A DNA stretch of 64,000 nt from assembly GCA_031401235.1 (NCBI GenBank), contig JANNRJ010000030.1, positions 129,091-193,090 of the forward strand, written 5' to 3'. The position numbers and the translations under genes are program-made. Positions 9,488-18,314 of this stretch are shown here, piece after piece; positions within the stretch are counted from its first letter, which is position 1, and the number at the start of each line of letters is the position of its first letter. The notes beneath the pieces are model-generated. The model ran no database searches and had not been told where the DNA came from. It saw only the letters and a program-made list of their open reading frames with translations. The stretch comes from UBA3006 sp031401235 (GTDB lineage Bacteria; Actinomycetota; Acidimicrobiia; Acidimicrobiales; Ilumatobacteraceae).

Positions 9488-9817
9488 ATGCGAGTGATGA
9501 TTACTCTCACTGACACTGCCGCCACCAAGGTCAAGCAACTACTCGAGGCTGAAGGTGCCACCGATCTGGCCCTGCGCGTAGCCGTCCGCCCCGGTGGATG
9601 CTCAGGTTTTTCATACGAGATGTTCTTTGACGGTGATATTTCAACCGAAGATCAGACAATGACATTTGGTGATGTACGCGTTGTCGTCGACCAAGCATCG
9701 TCACAATTGCTTGTCGGTGCCAGCCTTGACTACCAAGACGGTTTGCAAGACGCTGGATTCAAGATCAATAACCCAAGTGCCTCACGCACCTGTGGTTGTG
9801 GCAATAGTTTTAGCTGA
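9488..9817 (+). CDS. erpA: ErpA/IscA-type iron-sulfur cluster insertion protein
   Basis: A 109-residue A-type carrier with the three conserved cysteines: C38 in GGCSGFSYEM and C102/C104 in TCGCGNSFS. These proteins deliver Fe-S clusters to apo-targets, of which the complex I and Rieske genes of this window are obvious candidates. ATG 9488 is chosen because AAGGAAG lies eight bases upstream. It is divergent from mrp, so both Fe-S factors share a 71-base control region. Confidence 0.92.
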   Translation: MRVMITLTDTAATKVKQLLEAEGATDLALRVAVRPGGCSGFSYEMFFDGDISTEDQTMTFGDVRVVVDQASSQLLVGASLDYQDGLQDAGFKINNPSASRTCGCGNSFS

Positions 9818-9824
9818 CAGTTCG

Positions 9825-10727
9825 CTATATAACTATTGCGTTAAGTCGCTCCACGATTTCATCGGCGTCGAAAACTCCGTCAAGGCGATCGGTTACCAAT
9901 CCGTGCTTATCGGTGAGGAAAAGTGCCGGATCGTACGTCATTTTCAAGGCGCCCACGGCGGGAGCAATTTTAGTTACGGTGTTGTCGGTGTAAATCTCGG
10001 CATGCAAATAGGTAAATACATCCCCAAATTGTTTGCTCGCAGCAATTAATCCATCCAGCCCTGGAGCACAAACTCCAGTTTCACAATAAGCAGGTGTGCC
10101 AACCAAATAGGCAATTGGTTTACCCATCGTCAGGGCTTGGTTGAGCGTGACCTCATGAAATGGACATTGGTCTGGTGTTCGAGTGCAGATTGGATCAACT
10201 CCGCGGTGATTGTCAAAAGTTGGTGTATCAAAACCTGGCAGTGCAATACCAATTTTCGGTATGAGGACTTGGTCCGGATCAAGAATCTGAATCGCTAATC
10301 CGTCCTTTGGACCACCGTCCACGACCAATGAATAGATTCCGGGTTCTGAAATATCAGCACGAAATGGCCAATAGGCGATAATTAGACCGTTGGAATGTTT
10401 CGTCGCCGAAAGCGACTCGGCGATGACTTCACCTGTGTCGGCATTCAATAGTTGAGCGGTGAGCACTTCGGGTTGCGGACCATCGTCAACGGTGAGAAGT
10501 CCTTGCTGATTGGCCAGTGAAAGCGGCATACGAACTGTTCCAGGCGTTAGCAATCCAGGAAATCGTGGCACCAATTGGACATCGTCTGGCAATTTGGGTG
10601 AAGCGTTGGTACCGGGGGAACACGAACTGAGAAGTTGCGTTGTCGCCCCAATTCCTAAAGTTCCCAGTGCTCCAAAGATTAATTGGCGACGCGAAAGTGT
10701 TGACACGGGACTTATCGTATCTGGCAC
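9825..10727 (-). CDS. Tat-exported lipoprotein with thioredoxin-like C-terminal domain
   Basis: A 300-residue exported protein. The N-terminus carries a twin-arginine motif (SRRQLIFGALG) followed by a lipobox ending in LLSSC, so it is probably a Tat-exported lipoprotein on the outer face of the membrane. A beta-rich middle part precedes a thioredoxin-like domain from about residue 155, with TPAYCETGVCAPGLDGL as the likely redox-region cysteines (CxxxxC rather than CxxC). The substrate is unknown. It is convergent with erpA (7-base gap) and divergent from ridA. Confidence 0.7.
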   Translation of the reverse strand: MPDTISPVSTLSRRQLIFGALGTLGIGATTQLLSSCSPGTNASPKLPDDVQLVPRFPGLLTPGTVRMPLSLANQQGLLTVDDGPQPEVLTAQLLNADTGEVIAESLSATKHSNGLIIAYWPFRADISEPGIYSLVVDGGPKDGLAIQILDPDQVLIPKIGIALPGFDTPTFDNHRGVDPICTRTPDQCPFHEVTLNQALTMGKPIAYLVGTPAYCETGVCAPGLDGLIAASKQFGDVFTYLHAEIYTDNTVTKIAPAVGALKMTYDPALFLTDKHGLVTDRLDGVFDADEIVERLNAIVI

Positions 10728-10769
10728 TGGATTTCTCGCATGTCGTGAATGCGGGTCTACGATGGGACC

Positions 10770-11156
10770 ATGGCTACCTCAAAGAAAAAGCAAGTAAGTG
10801 GTGCAAAACCAGTCGGACCGTATACGCCTGTAGTTCGAGCCGGAGATTGGGTAATTGTTTCCGGTCAACTTGGATTGTTGGAAGGCAAACTTGTGGGCGG
10901 AGGGGTCGGAGCGCAAACGACGCAATCCATCGCCAATCTTAAGGCGCATTTAAAATCGGCCGGTGTCACAATCAACGACGTGAAAAAGACACTCTGTTTC
11001 CTCACCGATATGGACACTTTTGCTTCCTTCAACACCGCCTATTCGGCTGGCTTTGGCACAAGTCGACCGGCACGCAGCACGGTCGGCGTGGCCGCATTGC
11101 CACTTGGTGGAGCCGTTGAAATTGAAGCTTGGGCATACAAGCCAGCAAAGTTGTAA
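10770..11156 (+). CDS. ridA: RidA/YjgF/UK114-family protein
   Basis: A 128-residue RidA-fold protein. RidA enzymes hydrolyse reactive enamine/imine intermediates of PLP enzymes. The conserved arginine is R102 in GTSRPARSTVGVAALP, followed by VEIEAWA at the C-terminus, the usual active-site pair. It belongs to the longer branch found next to ArsA-like ATPases and NUDIX genes in mycobacteria, and both families occur within 10 kb here. The ATG at 10770 is preferred over 10749 by family length, although its ribosome binding site is poor. Confidence 0.88.
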   Translation: MATSKKKQVSGAKPVGPYTPVVRAGDWVIVSGQLGLLEGKLVGGGVGAQTTQSIANLKAHLKSAGVTINDVKKTLCFLTDMDTFASFNTAYSAGFGTSRPARSTVGVAALPLGGAVEIEAWAYKPAKL

Positions 11157-11158
11157 TC

Positions 11159-11314
11159 ATGGCCGGTGGCGCGTTACTCGTTGTAGCCCTACTTGGATTC
11201 CCGTTAGTGGTCGGATTGTCTACCGCCGCGATCGCCGCGCTCATTGGCCATTTCCTCTGCACCGATGCTGAAATTCGCCACGAAGGCAGCGAACTCGTCG
11301 AGTTGAATATCTGA
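11159..11314 (+). CDS. Small membrane protein, 51 residues
   Basis: Starts two bases after the ridA stop. Residues 4-33 are hydrophobic with enough length for one membrane helix, followed by a polar tail ending AEIRHEGSELVELNI. Short actinobacterial membrane proteins with a similar HEGSELxExN tail are familiar to me, which is why I call it a gene, but I know no function. The tight spacing suggests co-transcription with ridA and the deaminase downstream. Confidence 0.6.
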   Translation: MAGGALLVVALLGFPLVVGLSTAAIAALIGHFLCTDAEIRHEGSELVELNI

Positions 11315-11349
11315 ACACCACAACTGCTGATCTATGCGTTTGCAACGCG

Positions 11350-12687
11350 GTGCTGGTGGCCACGGTTGATCAACAACGAACTGAAATTCCAGGCGGCTGG
11401 GTAGCCATAACAAATGGCTTGATCAGCGGAGTTGGTCAAAGTGGATCTGAGCCGATCTCCAAAACCGTCATTGACGCGAGTGATTGTTTGGTCACACCAG
11501 GACTTGTGAATTCTCACCATCACATGTTTCAAAATCTCACTCGTGCATACCCGCCGATGACCAACGCCCCATTATTCGGATGGCTGCAAACGCTGTATCC
11601 ATTGTGGGCGACGCTTGATGAGGAGTCGGCGTTTGTCTCGGCGTGGGTTGCCCTGGCTGAACTTGCCTTGTCCGGATGTACCACCACTAGCGACCACCTA
11701 TATGTGCACCCCAAAGGTGCTGGAGATTTACTTGCCGCCGAGATATCTGCCGCGATCGAACTAGGCATTCGGTTCCATCCGACTCGTGGATCAATGTCAT
11801 TGTCCCAAAAAGACGGTGGGCTACCGCCCGACAGTCTGGTGCAAGACATTGATTCAATATTGTCGGAGTCCCAACGCGCAATCGAAAATCATCATGACCG
11901 CAATCATGGGGCGATGGTACGCATCGCGCTTGCACCGTGCTCACCGTTTTCGGTGACAAAACGATTGATGCTCGAGTCCGCACGGCTGGCCGAACATCAC
12001 GATGTTCGATTGCACACCCATTTCGCCGAAAATGTCGAGGACGACGCATACTCATTGGAAACATTCGGTTGTCGTCCAACCGAGTATTTGGAAGAGGTTG
12101 GATGGTGTAGCGATCGAACATGGGTCGCTCATTGCGTGATGCCCAATGCCGATGAGGTAAAACGACTTGGTCGCGCACGTATCGGTGTCGCTCACTGCCC
12201 GAGTAGCAATCTCATCTTGTCGTCTGGAATTGCGCCGGTAGTTGATCTTCGCGCTGCGGGTGTTCATGTTGGATTAGGGGTGGATGGTTCGTCGTCGGCC
12301 GACTCTGCTTCGTTATGGCTTGAAGCCCGTCAAGCAATGTTGCTTGCAAAACTACGAAGCGGGCCGTCTTCGAGCACAGCCCGGATGGCACTCGAAATCG
12401 CCACCCGCGGTGGCGCCGGTTGTCTTGGGCGGGTCGGCGAAATTGGTGAAATTAGCCTCGGTGCGGTTGGTGATTTAGCGGTGTGGTCACTTACTGGTCC
12501 ACAATTTGCTGGAGCCATCGCCGATCCAATTGAAGCATGGTTGCGATGCGGACCAGTCTCTGTCCGCGACACAATCGTGCACGGTCGGGTGGTGGTTCGC
12601 CAAGGTCAACTTATAAGCAATCGACTTGATGAGATGTTGAAACAGCATCGGCAACTTGCCGCTCGAATGCAACAACTCAACATTTAG
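11350..12687 (+). CDS. Amidohydrolase, 8-oxoguanine deaminase / AtzB-like
   Basis: About 445 residues of the metal-dependent deaminase family. NSHHHMFQNLTRAYPP carries the first metal histidines, and the following LFGWLQTLYPLWATLDEESA is the hallmark of 8-oxoguanine deaminases; RLHTHFAE and the later VDGSSSADSASL complete the active site. It probably deaminates a purine or triazine ring. The GTG at 11350 is the first usual start, but the frame is open upstream and encodes LCVCNAV, which fits the normal family N-terminus, so a non-AUG start up to about 13 codons upstream is possible. Confidence 0.82.
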   Translation: MLVATVDQQRTEIPGGWVAITNGLISGVGQSGSEPISKTVIDASDCLVTPGLVNSHHHMFQNLTRAYPPMTNAPLFGWLQTLYPLWATLDEESAFVSAWVALAELALSGCTTTSDHLYVHPKGAGDLLAAEISAAIELGIRFHPTRGSMSLSQKDGGLPPDSLVQDIDSILSESQRAIENHHDRNHGAMVRIALAPCSPFSVTKRLMLESARLAEHHDVRLHTHFAENVEDDAYSLETFGCRPTEYLEEVGWCSDRTWVAHCVMPNADEVKRLGRARIGVAHCPSSNLILSSGIAPVVDLRAAGVHVGLGVDGSSSADSASLWLEARQAMLLAKLRSGPSSSTARMALEIATRGGAGCLGRVGEIGEISLGAVGDLAVWSLTGPQFAGAIADPIEAWLRCGPVSVRDTIVHGRVVVRQGQLISNRLDEMLKQHRQLAARMQQLNI

Positions 12688-12698
12688 CTGCGGTCACA

Positions 12699-13280
12699 AT
12701 GTTGCAACACGTTGTTGTCACTTACCTCGCCATCGCACTTGCCGAGTTGCCGGACAAGACAATGTTGGCGACACTCATGCTCTCAACGACGTACAAAAAT
12801 CGACTCGCGGTGTGGTGCGGAGTGACTTTGGGATATGCAACCCATGTGATCGTCGCCGTCTCATTTGGAGCAGTACTTACCGCTTTTCCACGACGGCCGC
12901 TGCACATGTTGGTCGGAGCCCTATTTATGGTCGGTGGCATTCTCACTTTGCGCAAACACGGTGATCATGAGAATTCAGAATCGAATCGCCAAGACGAAAC
13001 ATTGCGCCCATTTCGAATCATCTGGATTGCCGCATCGGTCATTCTCATCGCCGAATTTGCTGATCTCACCCAATTAGCAACCGCTGGTCTTGCTGTGCGA
13101 CTCGACGATCCCGTGTCCGTCGCAATCGGCGCAATATTGGCCCTGAGCACTGTCTCAGGAATTGGCGTGCTTGCCGGTTCGTGGATACAACAACATGTTC
13201 CGCTACGAATAATTCAGAAAATTGCTGGAACGATGTTTCTTTTTATCGGCGGATCAACGCTTGTAGTGGCGGTGTTCTAA
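12699..13280 (+). CDS. TMEM165/GDT1-family (UPF0016) cation transporter
   Basis: A 193-residue membrane protein with about six helices in two repeats. The signature acidic motifs are ELPDKT (16-21) and EFADLT (119-124), corresponding to the ExGDK/R[ST] motifs of the family. GDT1 proteins move Mn2+ or Ca2+ out of the cytosol. The linker between repeats is hydrophilic (HGDHENSESNRQDE). The gene follows the deaminase by 11 bases and its stop overlaps the end of the convergent GlnR-like gene by four bases. Confidence 0.85.
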   Translation: MLQHVVVTYLAIALAELPDKTMLATLMLSTTYKNRLAVWCGVTLGYATHVIVAVSFGAVLTAFPRRPLHMLVGALFMVGGILTLRKHGDHENSESNRQDETLRPFRIIWIAASVILIAEFADLTQLATAGLAVRLDDPVSVAIGAILALSTVSGIGVLAGSWIQQHVPLRIIQKIAGTMFLFIGGSTLVVAVF

Positions 13281-13999
13281 ATTGACCACTTCGATTGACC
13301 AAAGCGATAGCCGACACTTCGTACCGTTTGGATGAGGTTGGCGTGTTCCTCGCCGAGTTTGGCGCGAAGTCGCCGAATGTGAACGTCAACGGTTCTGGCT
13401 CCGCCGAAGTACTCATAGCCCCACACACGCGACAGTAAAGTTTCACGCGAAAATACCTTGCCGGGATTCTGGGCAAGAAATTTCAACAACTCATACTCCA
13501 TATATGTGAGATCAAGGGGTTGACCACCAAATGACGCTTGATATGTTTCAAGATTTAGTACCAGTCCGCCGTATTCGACCAGCGCTTCGAGTTTTCCAGA
13601 GAGCTCAGTCCAGAACAAATGTCGAAGGCGTGCTTCGAGTTCGCGAGGGTGAAAAGGTGCGAGGCAGAAGTCATCGTAAAGGTCATCGCGCAACTCAAGA
13701 TCAGGAAGTTGTGCGCCACTCACCATCACAAGGACTCGCTGCACCGGAACATCTCGTTTTCGAAGTGACCGACAAAATGCCCAGCCACCTTCTGGATCGT
13801 CATCGCACATCACAACAGCCCCGGCCCAACCTTCGGTCGGCTCGTTTTTTGCTGCTTCGGCACCCGTGGCAAACGCTTTCCATCGATATCCGGCCAAGTC
13901 CAATGTGCGAGCCAAATCAATTGGCGGCGGAGTCGGAAATACAGCCACCATATTGTTCACCTGATCGCCGGTGACCTTGAAAGAAAAATTGGAAGTCAT
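13277..13999 (-). CDS. GlnR-like OmpR-family transcriptional regulator
   Basis: A 240-residue protein with a degenerate receiver domain (no clear phospho-acceptor pocket) and a C-terminal winged helix. The latter contains LDLTYMEYELLKFLAQNPG and WGYEYFGGARTVDVHIRRLR, very close to actinobacterial GlnR, the global nitrogen regulator. The ATG at 13999 overlaps the stop of the type I glutamine synthetase gene (ATGA), which favours this start; an internal ATG at 13951 has a better ribosome binding site (AGGTGA) and would also give a GlnR-sized protein. Its place behind two glutamine synthetase genes supports control of ammonium assimilation. Confidence 0.85.
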   Translation of the reverse strand: MTSNFSFKVTGDQVNNMVAVFPTPPPIDLARTLDLAGYRWKAFATGAEAAKNEPTEGWAGAVVMCDDDPEGGWAFCRSLRKRDVPVQRVLVMVSGAQLPDLELRDDLYDDFCLAPFHPRELEARLRHLFWTELSGKLEALVEYGGLVLNLETYQASFGGQPLDLTYMEYELLKFLAQNPGKVFSRETLLSRVWGYEYFGGARTVDVHIRRLRAKLGEEHANLIQTVRSVGYRFGQSKWSI

Positions 14000-15342
14000 A
14001 AAGCCCGTAAGTAGCGACCAAGTTCAAACTGACTTATATGAGTTTTGTAGTCGCGCCATTCATCACGCTTGTTGCGCAGAAACCACTCAAAGATGTGGTC
14101 ACCAAGCGCCTCAGCAACCAGCGACGAGTTCTCCATCACGCGTAGTGCTTCGGAAAGCGATTGTGGTAATTGGGCGATTCCAAGTTTGGTCAGCATGGCA
14201 TCATCCATTTCAAACAAGTTCGCATCAGCTTCAACTGGCAACTCGTATTCCTCTTCGATGCCTCGTAAGCCAGCGGCAAGAATGACAGAAAATGCGAGGT
14301 ATGGATTACAGGCAGGATCTGGCGATCGATACTCAATACGCGTCGCCGACTCATTCTGTCGCTTTGGAATTGGCACCCGAATGAGCCCACTGCGATTGTT
14401 ACGAGCCCACGAAATATGAACTGGTGCTTCAAATCCTGGCACTAGTCGTTTGTAACTATTGACGGTTTGATTGGTCACCGCCGTGATTTCTGCCGCGTGC
14501 CTCAACAACCCGGCCATGAATTGCTTTGCGGTCTTGGAAAGATTGTACGGGTCATCGAAGCTGTGAAATGCGTTGTCCTCGCCAGTGAAAAGTGACAAAT
14601 GCAAATGCATTCCAGACCCCTGAATTTTTTCCAACGGTTTGGGCATGAATGTTGCGTGCACATTGTGTAAGGCGGCAATTTCTTTGACAACAAAACGAAA
14701 TGTCATGACACTGTCAGCCATTGCCAACGCATCGGTGTGCCGAAGATCAATTTCGTGCTGGCTTGGCGCATCTTCGTGAAAGCTATATTCCACCGGGATA
14801 CTCATTGTCTCCAACGTGCGAATTGTTTCCTTGCGAAGCGAACTAGCAATGTCGGTGCTCGTCAGATCAAAGAAGCCACCTTCGTCAAGGAGGACCGGTT
14901 GCTGTCCTGAAACAGGCGGAGCAAAGTAGAAGTACTCGATGTCGGGTGCGATATAGAACGAGTAGCCCTTTTTACGGGAACGTTCCAGATTTCGTCTCAA
15001 CACTTGTCGCGGATCACCGTCAAAAGGTGTTCCATCTAAACGAGCAATGTCGCAAAATACGCGAGCTTCGGCACCTTTCGGGTCGACCCAAGGTAGGACT
15101 TCGAAGGTGTTGGCATCTGGAATTGCCAAGACATCGCTCTCCTGTACGCGGCTGTAACCATCAATGGATGAGCCGTCGAACGACATGCCATCGTTCAGCG
15201 CATTTTCCATTTCCGCTGGACTGATGGCGAAACTCTTGAGGTTGCCCAACACATCGGTAAACCACAAGCGGACTAGTCGAATTCCGCGTTCTTCGACTGT
15301 GCGAAGGACATAGTCGCGCTGTTGCTCATGCATGCCAGACAT
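13996..15342 (-). CDS. glnA: Glutamine synthetase type I (GlnA2-like)
   Basis: A 448-residue GSI. Signatures include FDGSSIDGYSRVQESD (beta-grasp), the catalytic loop (EYSFHEDAPSQHEID), MPKPLEKIQGSGMHLHLSL and NSYKRLVPGFEAPVHISWA. The length and the lack of a recognisable adenylylation tyrosine site match the GSI-alpha/GlnA2 class rather than the roughly 475-residue adenylylated form. It condenses ammonium and glutamate using ATP. It lies 44 bases behind the type II synthetase gene and its stop overlaps the regulator start, so all three probably form one operon. The first residues offer two ATGs (15342 and 15333). Confidence 0.92.
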   Translation of the reverse strand: MSGMHEQQRDYVLRTVEERGIRLVRLWFTDVLGNLKSFAISPAEMENALNDGMSFDGSSIDGYSRVQESDVLAIPDANTFEVLPWVDPKGAEARVFCDIARLDGTPFDGDPRQVLRRNLERSRKKGYSFYIAPDIEYFYFAPPVSGQQPVLLDEGGFFDLTSTDIASSLRKETIRTLETMSIPVEYSFHEDAPSQHEIDLRHTDALAMADSVMTFRFVVKEIAALHNVHATFMPKPLEKIQGSGMHLHLSLFTGEDNAFHSFDDPYNLSKTAKQFMAGLLRHAAEITAVTNQTVNSYKRLVPGFEAPVHISWARNNRSGLIRVPIPKRQNESATRIEYRSPDPACNPYLAFSVILAAGLRGIEEEYELPVEADANLFEMDDAMLTKLGIAQLPQSLSEALRVMENSSLVAEALGDHIFEWFLRNKRDEWRDYKTHISQFELGRYLRAL

Positions 15343-15386
15343 CCCCTAAGTCTGCCGTTTGAGCGGCACTTTTGCTTATCCCGAGG

Positions 15387-16457
15387 TCACTTACCGGATT
15401 TCTTTTTGCCCGATTTCTTACTCCCTGCCTTCTTTGAACTGGCCGGAGTCTTGGCCGCACCGCAGACAGTTTCCAAAATGAGTCGAGTGACAACATACGG
15501 ATCGCAGTTTGCATTCGGGCGACGATCTTCGGCGTAGCCCTTCTTATCGCGGGCCACTTGCCATGGAATTCGAACGGAAGCGCCACGATTGGATACTCCA
15601 AAGGTGAACTTGTTGTACGGTGCCGTTTCGTGTTTGCCAGTGAGTCGGCTCTCAATGTCGTAACCGTAATTGCTGACATGCTCCATGATTCGTGTGCTGA
15701 GTGCTTGACACGCATCTTCAATCGGTTTGTAACTCGAACGCATTGCGGCAGTTGAAAAATTGGTATGGGCTCCGGCACCGTTCCAATCTCCTTTCTGCGG
15801 TTTCGCATCCAAAGAAATGACGACGTCATAGTCCTCGGCGATTCGGCTCAGCAACCATCGGGCAATGTACATGTGGTCACTCACTGCAAGTGCATCCGAT
15901 GGACCAATTTGAAATTCCCATTGACCGGGCATCACCTCCGCATTCGTTCCCGAAATGTCAAGACCTGCATCCAGACAAGCCTGCGTGTGTTCTTCGATAA
16001 TTTCACGACCCATAACTCGGCCCGCCCCAACGCCGCAGTAGTACGGACCTTGTGGCTCTGGTTCGCCGGACAATTCGGGGAATCCCAATGGCCGACCGTT
16101 AAGCCGCATCATCGTGTACTCCTGTTCGATTCCATAAATCATTCCGTGCGCTTTAAATTTGTTGGCTGCCGATGCACACGCCGCACGCGTGTTAGTTGGG
16201 TGCGGTGCTCCGGTTGAGGCGATCAGCACTTCGCACAACACCAAAATATTCTTTCCGCCTCGAAGCGGATCGGGGCAACTAAAGACCGGATTTAAAATAC
16301 AGTCCGATTGCTCACCGGTCGCTTGCTCGGTGGAGGATCCATCGAAGCCCCAGATCGGCGGTGTCTTTTCTCCGATGGGAATAATCTTTGTCTTTGATCG
16401 CAGCGTGGGTGTCGGTTTATGGCCGTCGAGCCAGATGTATTCAGCTTGATAAGCCAT
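15387..16457 (-). CDS. glnII: Glutamine synthetase type II
   Basis: A 356-residue GSII, the eukaryotic-type synthetase also found in Streptomyces and Frankia. MAYQAEYIWLDG, WGFDGSSTEQATGEQSD, the ATP-site region NGAGAHTNFSTAAMR and NRGASVRIPWQVARDKKGY are diagnostic. The ATG at 16457 has GGAAGGAAA upstream and fits the family N-terminus better than the open frame to 16529. The C-terminus ends in a lysine/serine-rich tail (SSKKAGSKKSGKKKSGK) that is not part of the enzyme fold. It heads the probable nitrogen operon. Confidence 0.93.
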   Translation of the reverse strand: MAYQAEYIWLDGHKPTPTLRSKTKIIPIGEKTPPIWGFDGSSTEQATGEQSDCILNPVFSCPDPLRGGKNILVLCEVLIASTGAPHPTNTRAACASAANKFKAHGMIYGIEQEYTMMRLNGRPLGFPELSGEPEPQGPYYCGVGAGRVMGREIIEEHTQACLDAGLDISGTNAEVMPGQWEFQIGPSDALAVSDHMYIARWLLSRIAEDYDVVISLDAKPQKGDWNGAGAHTNFSTAAMRSSYKPIEDACQALSTRIMEHVSNYGYDIESRLTGKHETAPYNKFTFGVSNRGASVRIPWQVARDKKGYAEDRRPNANCDPYVVTRLILETVCGAAKTPASSKKAGSKKSGKKKSGK

Positions 16458-16501
16458 TGGATTTCCTTCCAGTTGGGAGGCGGATCTGGATATTTTAATG
16501 A

Positions 16502-16529
16502 TATTTAGGCCACCTCGGGTATCTGGCAA
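16502..16529 (-). promoter_or_regulatory. Probable sigma-70-type promoter of the glutamine synthetase operon
   Basis: On the minus strand TTGCCA (16529-16524) is followed after 16 bases by TAAATA (16507-16502), about 45 bases before the type II glutamine synthetase ATG. Both hexamers are close to the vegetative consensus. Read by eye only. Confidence 0.4.
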
Positions 16530-16607
16530 GTGTTGTCGATGGGAGTTGCTCTGCCGTTACTTAATTGTGAACGGAGCGTGAAGTTATTTAATCCGTAGCC
16601 TGAGGTT

Positions 16608-18314
16608 GTGGCCGCAACCCCAAGCGTTCTGCGAATTGGACTCGCCCAGATCAATTCAACGGTCGGAGACCTCACCGGCAATATTGAACTCATTATCAAC
16701 ACTTATGACAGCGCTCGCGCCCAGAACTGTGATGTGGTCGCATTTCCTGAACTTTGTGTGAGTGGTTACCCGCCAGAGGATCTTGTGTTGAAGGCGGGGT
16801 TCGTTGCAGACAACCGCGCTGCCATGCAGAGATGTGCTGAACATACGAGTGATTGCGTAGCGGTTATTGGGTATGTCGATGTCGATGATCAAGGTCGATT
16901 GTTCAATGCAGCTGCAATTTGTCTAGGTGGTGTTGTTCGTGGCACCTACTTCAAACACCTGCTACCCAACTATGGCGTGTTTGATGAGGATCGATATTTC
17001 ACACCAGGTCTCGACGTATCTGGATTGCCAAAGTTGTTTCAAATTGGTGGAATTCTTGTTGGCGTCACCATATGTGAGGACATTTGGACCGCCGATGGAC
17101 CGGTTCGTGCTCAGGCCCAAGCTGGTGCCGTACTTAACATCAACATCAACGCTTCTCCGTATCATCGCGGAAAGATTGGCCAACGACAGCAGATGTTAAG
17201 CGAGCGGGCCAAGGAGAATCGCTGTGCGATCGCCTATGTCAACCAAGTTGGTGGCCAAGATGAGTTGGTGTTTGATGGTGGGTCAATGTTGTTTGCTGCC
17301 GACGGAACTCTGACATCTCGCTCGCCTCAATTTGTTGAAGATCTGCTTGTGGCGGATCTTGAACTTCCTCCGTGTGGACTGGCAATTGGTTCCAGCGTCG
17401 TTGACGTCACCTCGACATCCAAATCGCGTTCCAGCGCTGCGATTCCAAGAGTTGCACCACGTTGTTCGGATTTTGAAGAACTGTACGGGGCACTCATCAC
17501 CGGAGTGCGTGATTACGTGAATAAAAATGGCTTCACCGATGTGGTAATTGGATTGTCGGGCGGTGTGGATTCGGCATTGGTTGCCGCGCTGGCAACCGAA
17601 GCCCTTGGCGCCGATCATGTTCATGGAATTTCGATGCCGTCTCGATATTCGAGTACGGGATCACAAACTGATGCCGCGCAATTGGCGAGCAACCTCGGTA
17701 TCAATATGCAGACAATTTCCATTGAGCCGGCGTTTCAGGCATATCTAGAAATGTGTGCGCCAAGTTTTGCCAACAAGCCAGTAGATCTCACTGAAGAAAA
17801 TTTGCAAAGCAGAATCCGGGGCACAACTTTGATGGCATTGTCCAACAAGTTTGGCTGGATGGTGCTCACGACAGGCAACAAGAGTGAATTGGCAGTCGGA
17901 TACTTCACTCTGTACGGTGACTCGGTCGGCGGGTTTGCGGTGATTAAGGATTTACTAAAGACAACCGTCTATGAACTGTGCAATTACATCAACCTTCGCA
18001 CCGGCAGGGAACTCATCCCGACAGCCGTCATCACCAAACCGCCGTCGGCCGAACTTCGCCCAGATCAACGCGACGACCAAAGTTTGCCTCCCTATGACGT
18101 GCTCGATGCAATTCTCGCGTTGTATGTCGAAAGTGATCACACTGCGACAGAAATTATTGCACTTGGTCACGAGTCTGAACTCGTCCGTCGAGTAGCGCGC
18201 CTGGTTGATATGAACGAGTACAAGCGTCGCCAAAGTCCGCCTGGAGTTCGGGTAACGCTCAAGGCATTTGGCAAAGATCGTCGCTTACCGATTACCAATG
18301 CATATCGAGGTTAG
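16608..18314 (+). CDS. nadE: Glutamine-dependent NAD+ synthetase
   Basis: A 568-residue two-domain enzyme. The N-terminal nitrilase-type glutaminase has FPELCVSGYPPEDL, a catalytic cysteine in GVTICEDIWT and NINASPYHRGK. The C-terminal synthetase has the PP-loop GLSGGVDSALVAAL and TTGNKSELAVGYFTLYGD. It amidates nicotinic acid adenine dinucleotide using glutamine, the product of the divergent synthetases. The start is GTG 16608; the GAGG before it is only two bases away, so the initiation site is not certain. The gene ends inside the stop region of the convergent MFS gene. Confidence 0.93.
   Translation: MAATPSVLRIGLAQINSTVGDLTGNIELIINTYDSARAQNCDVVAFPELCVSGYPPEDLVLKAGFVADNRAAMQRCAEHTSDCVAVIGYVDVDDQGRLFNAAAICLGGVVRGTYFKHLLPNYGVFDEDRYFTPGLDVSGLPKLFQIGGILVGVTICEDIWTADGPVRAQAQAGAVLNININASPYHRGKIGQRQQMLSERAKENRCAIAYVNQVGGQDELVFDGGSMLFAADGTLTSRSPQFVEDLLVADLELPPCGLAIGSSVVDVTSTSKSRSSAAIPRVAPRCSDFEELYGALITGVRDYVNKNGFTDVVIGLSGGVDSALVAALATEALGADHVHGISMPSRYSSTGSQTDAAQLASNLGINMQTISIEPAFQAYLEMCAPSFANKPVDLTEENLQSRIRGTTLMALSNKFGWMVLTTGNKSELAVGYFTLYGDSVGGFAVIKDLLKTTVYELCNYINLRTGRELIPTAVITKPPSAELRPDQRDDQSLPPYDVLDAILALYVESDHTATEIIALGHESELVRRVARLVDMNEYKRRQSPPGVRVTLKAFGKDRRLPITNAYRG

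Noticed and set aside
13996..13999. In-frame TGA read as selenocysteine at gene junctions
   Set aside because: The TGA codons seen at ATGA and GTGA overlaps join genes in different frames with complete, separate domains; they are ordinary stops, despite selA and selB being present.
16556..16577. GlnR box GTTAC-n6-GTGAAC between nadE and the glutamine synthetase gene
   Set aside because: The second half is shifted by one base from the usual spacing and only one imperfect pair is present; not strong enough to annotate.
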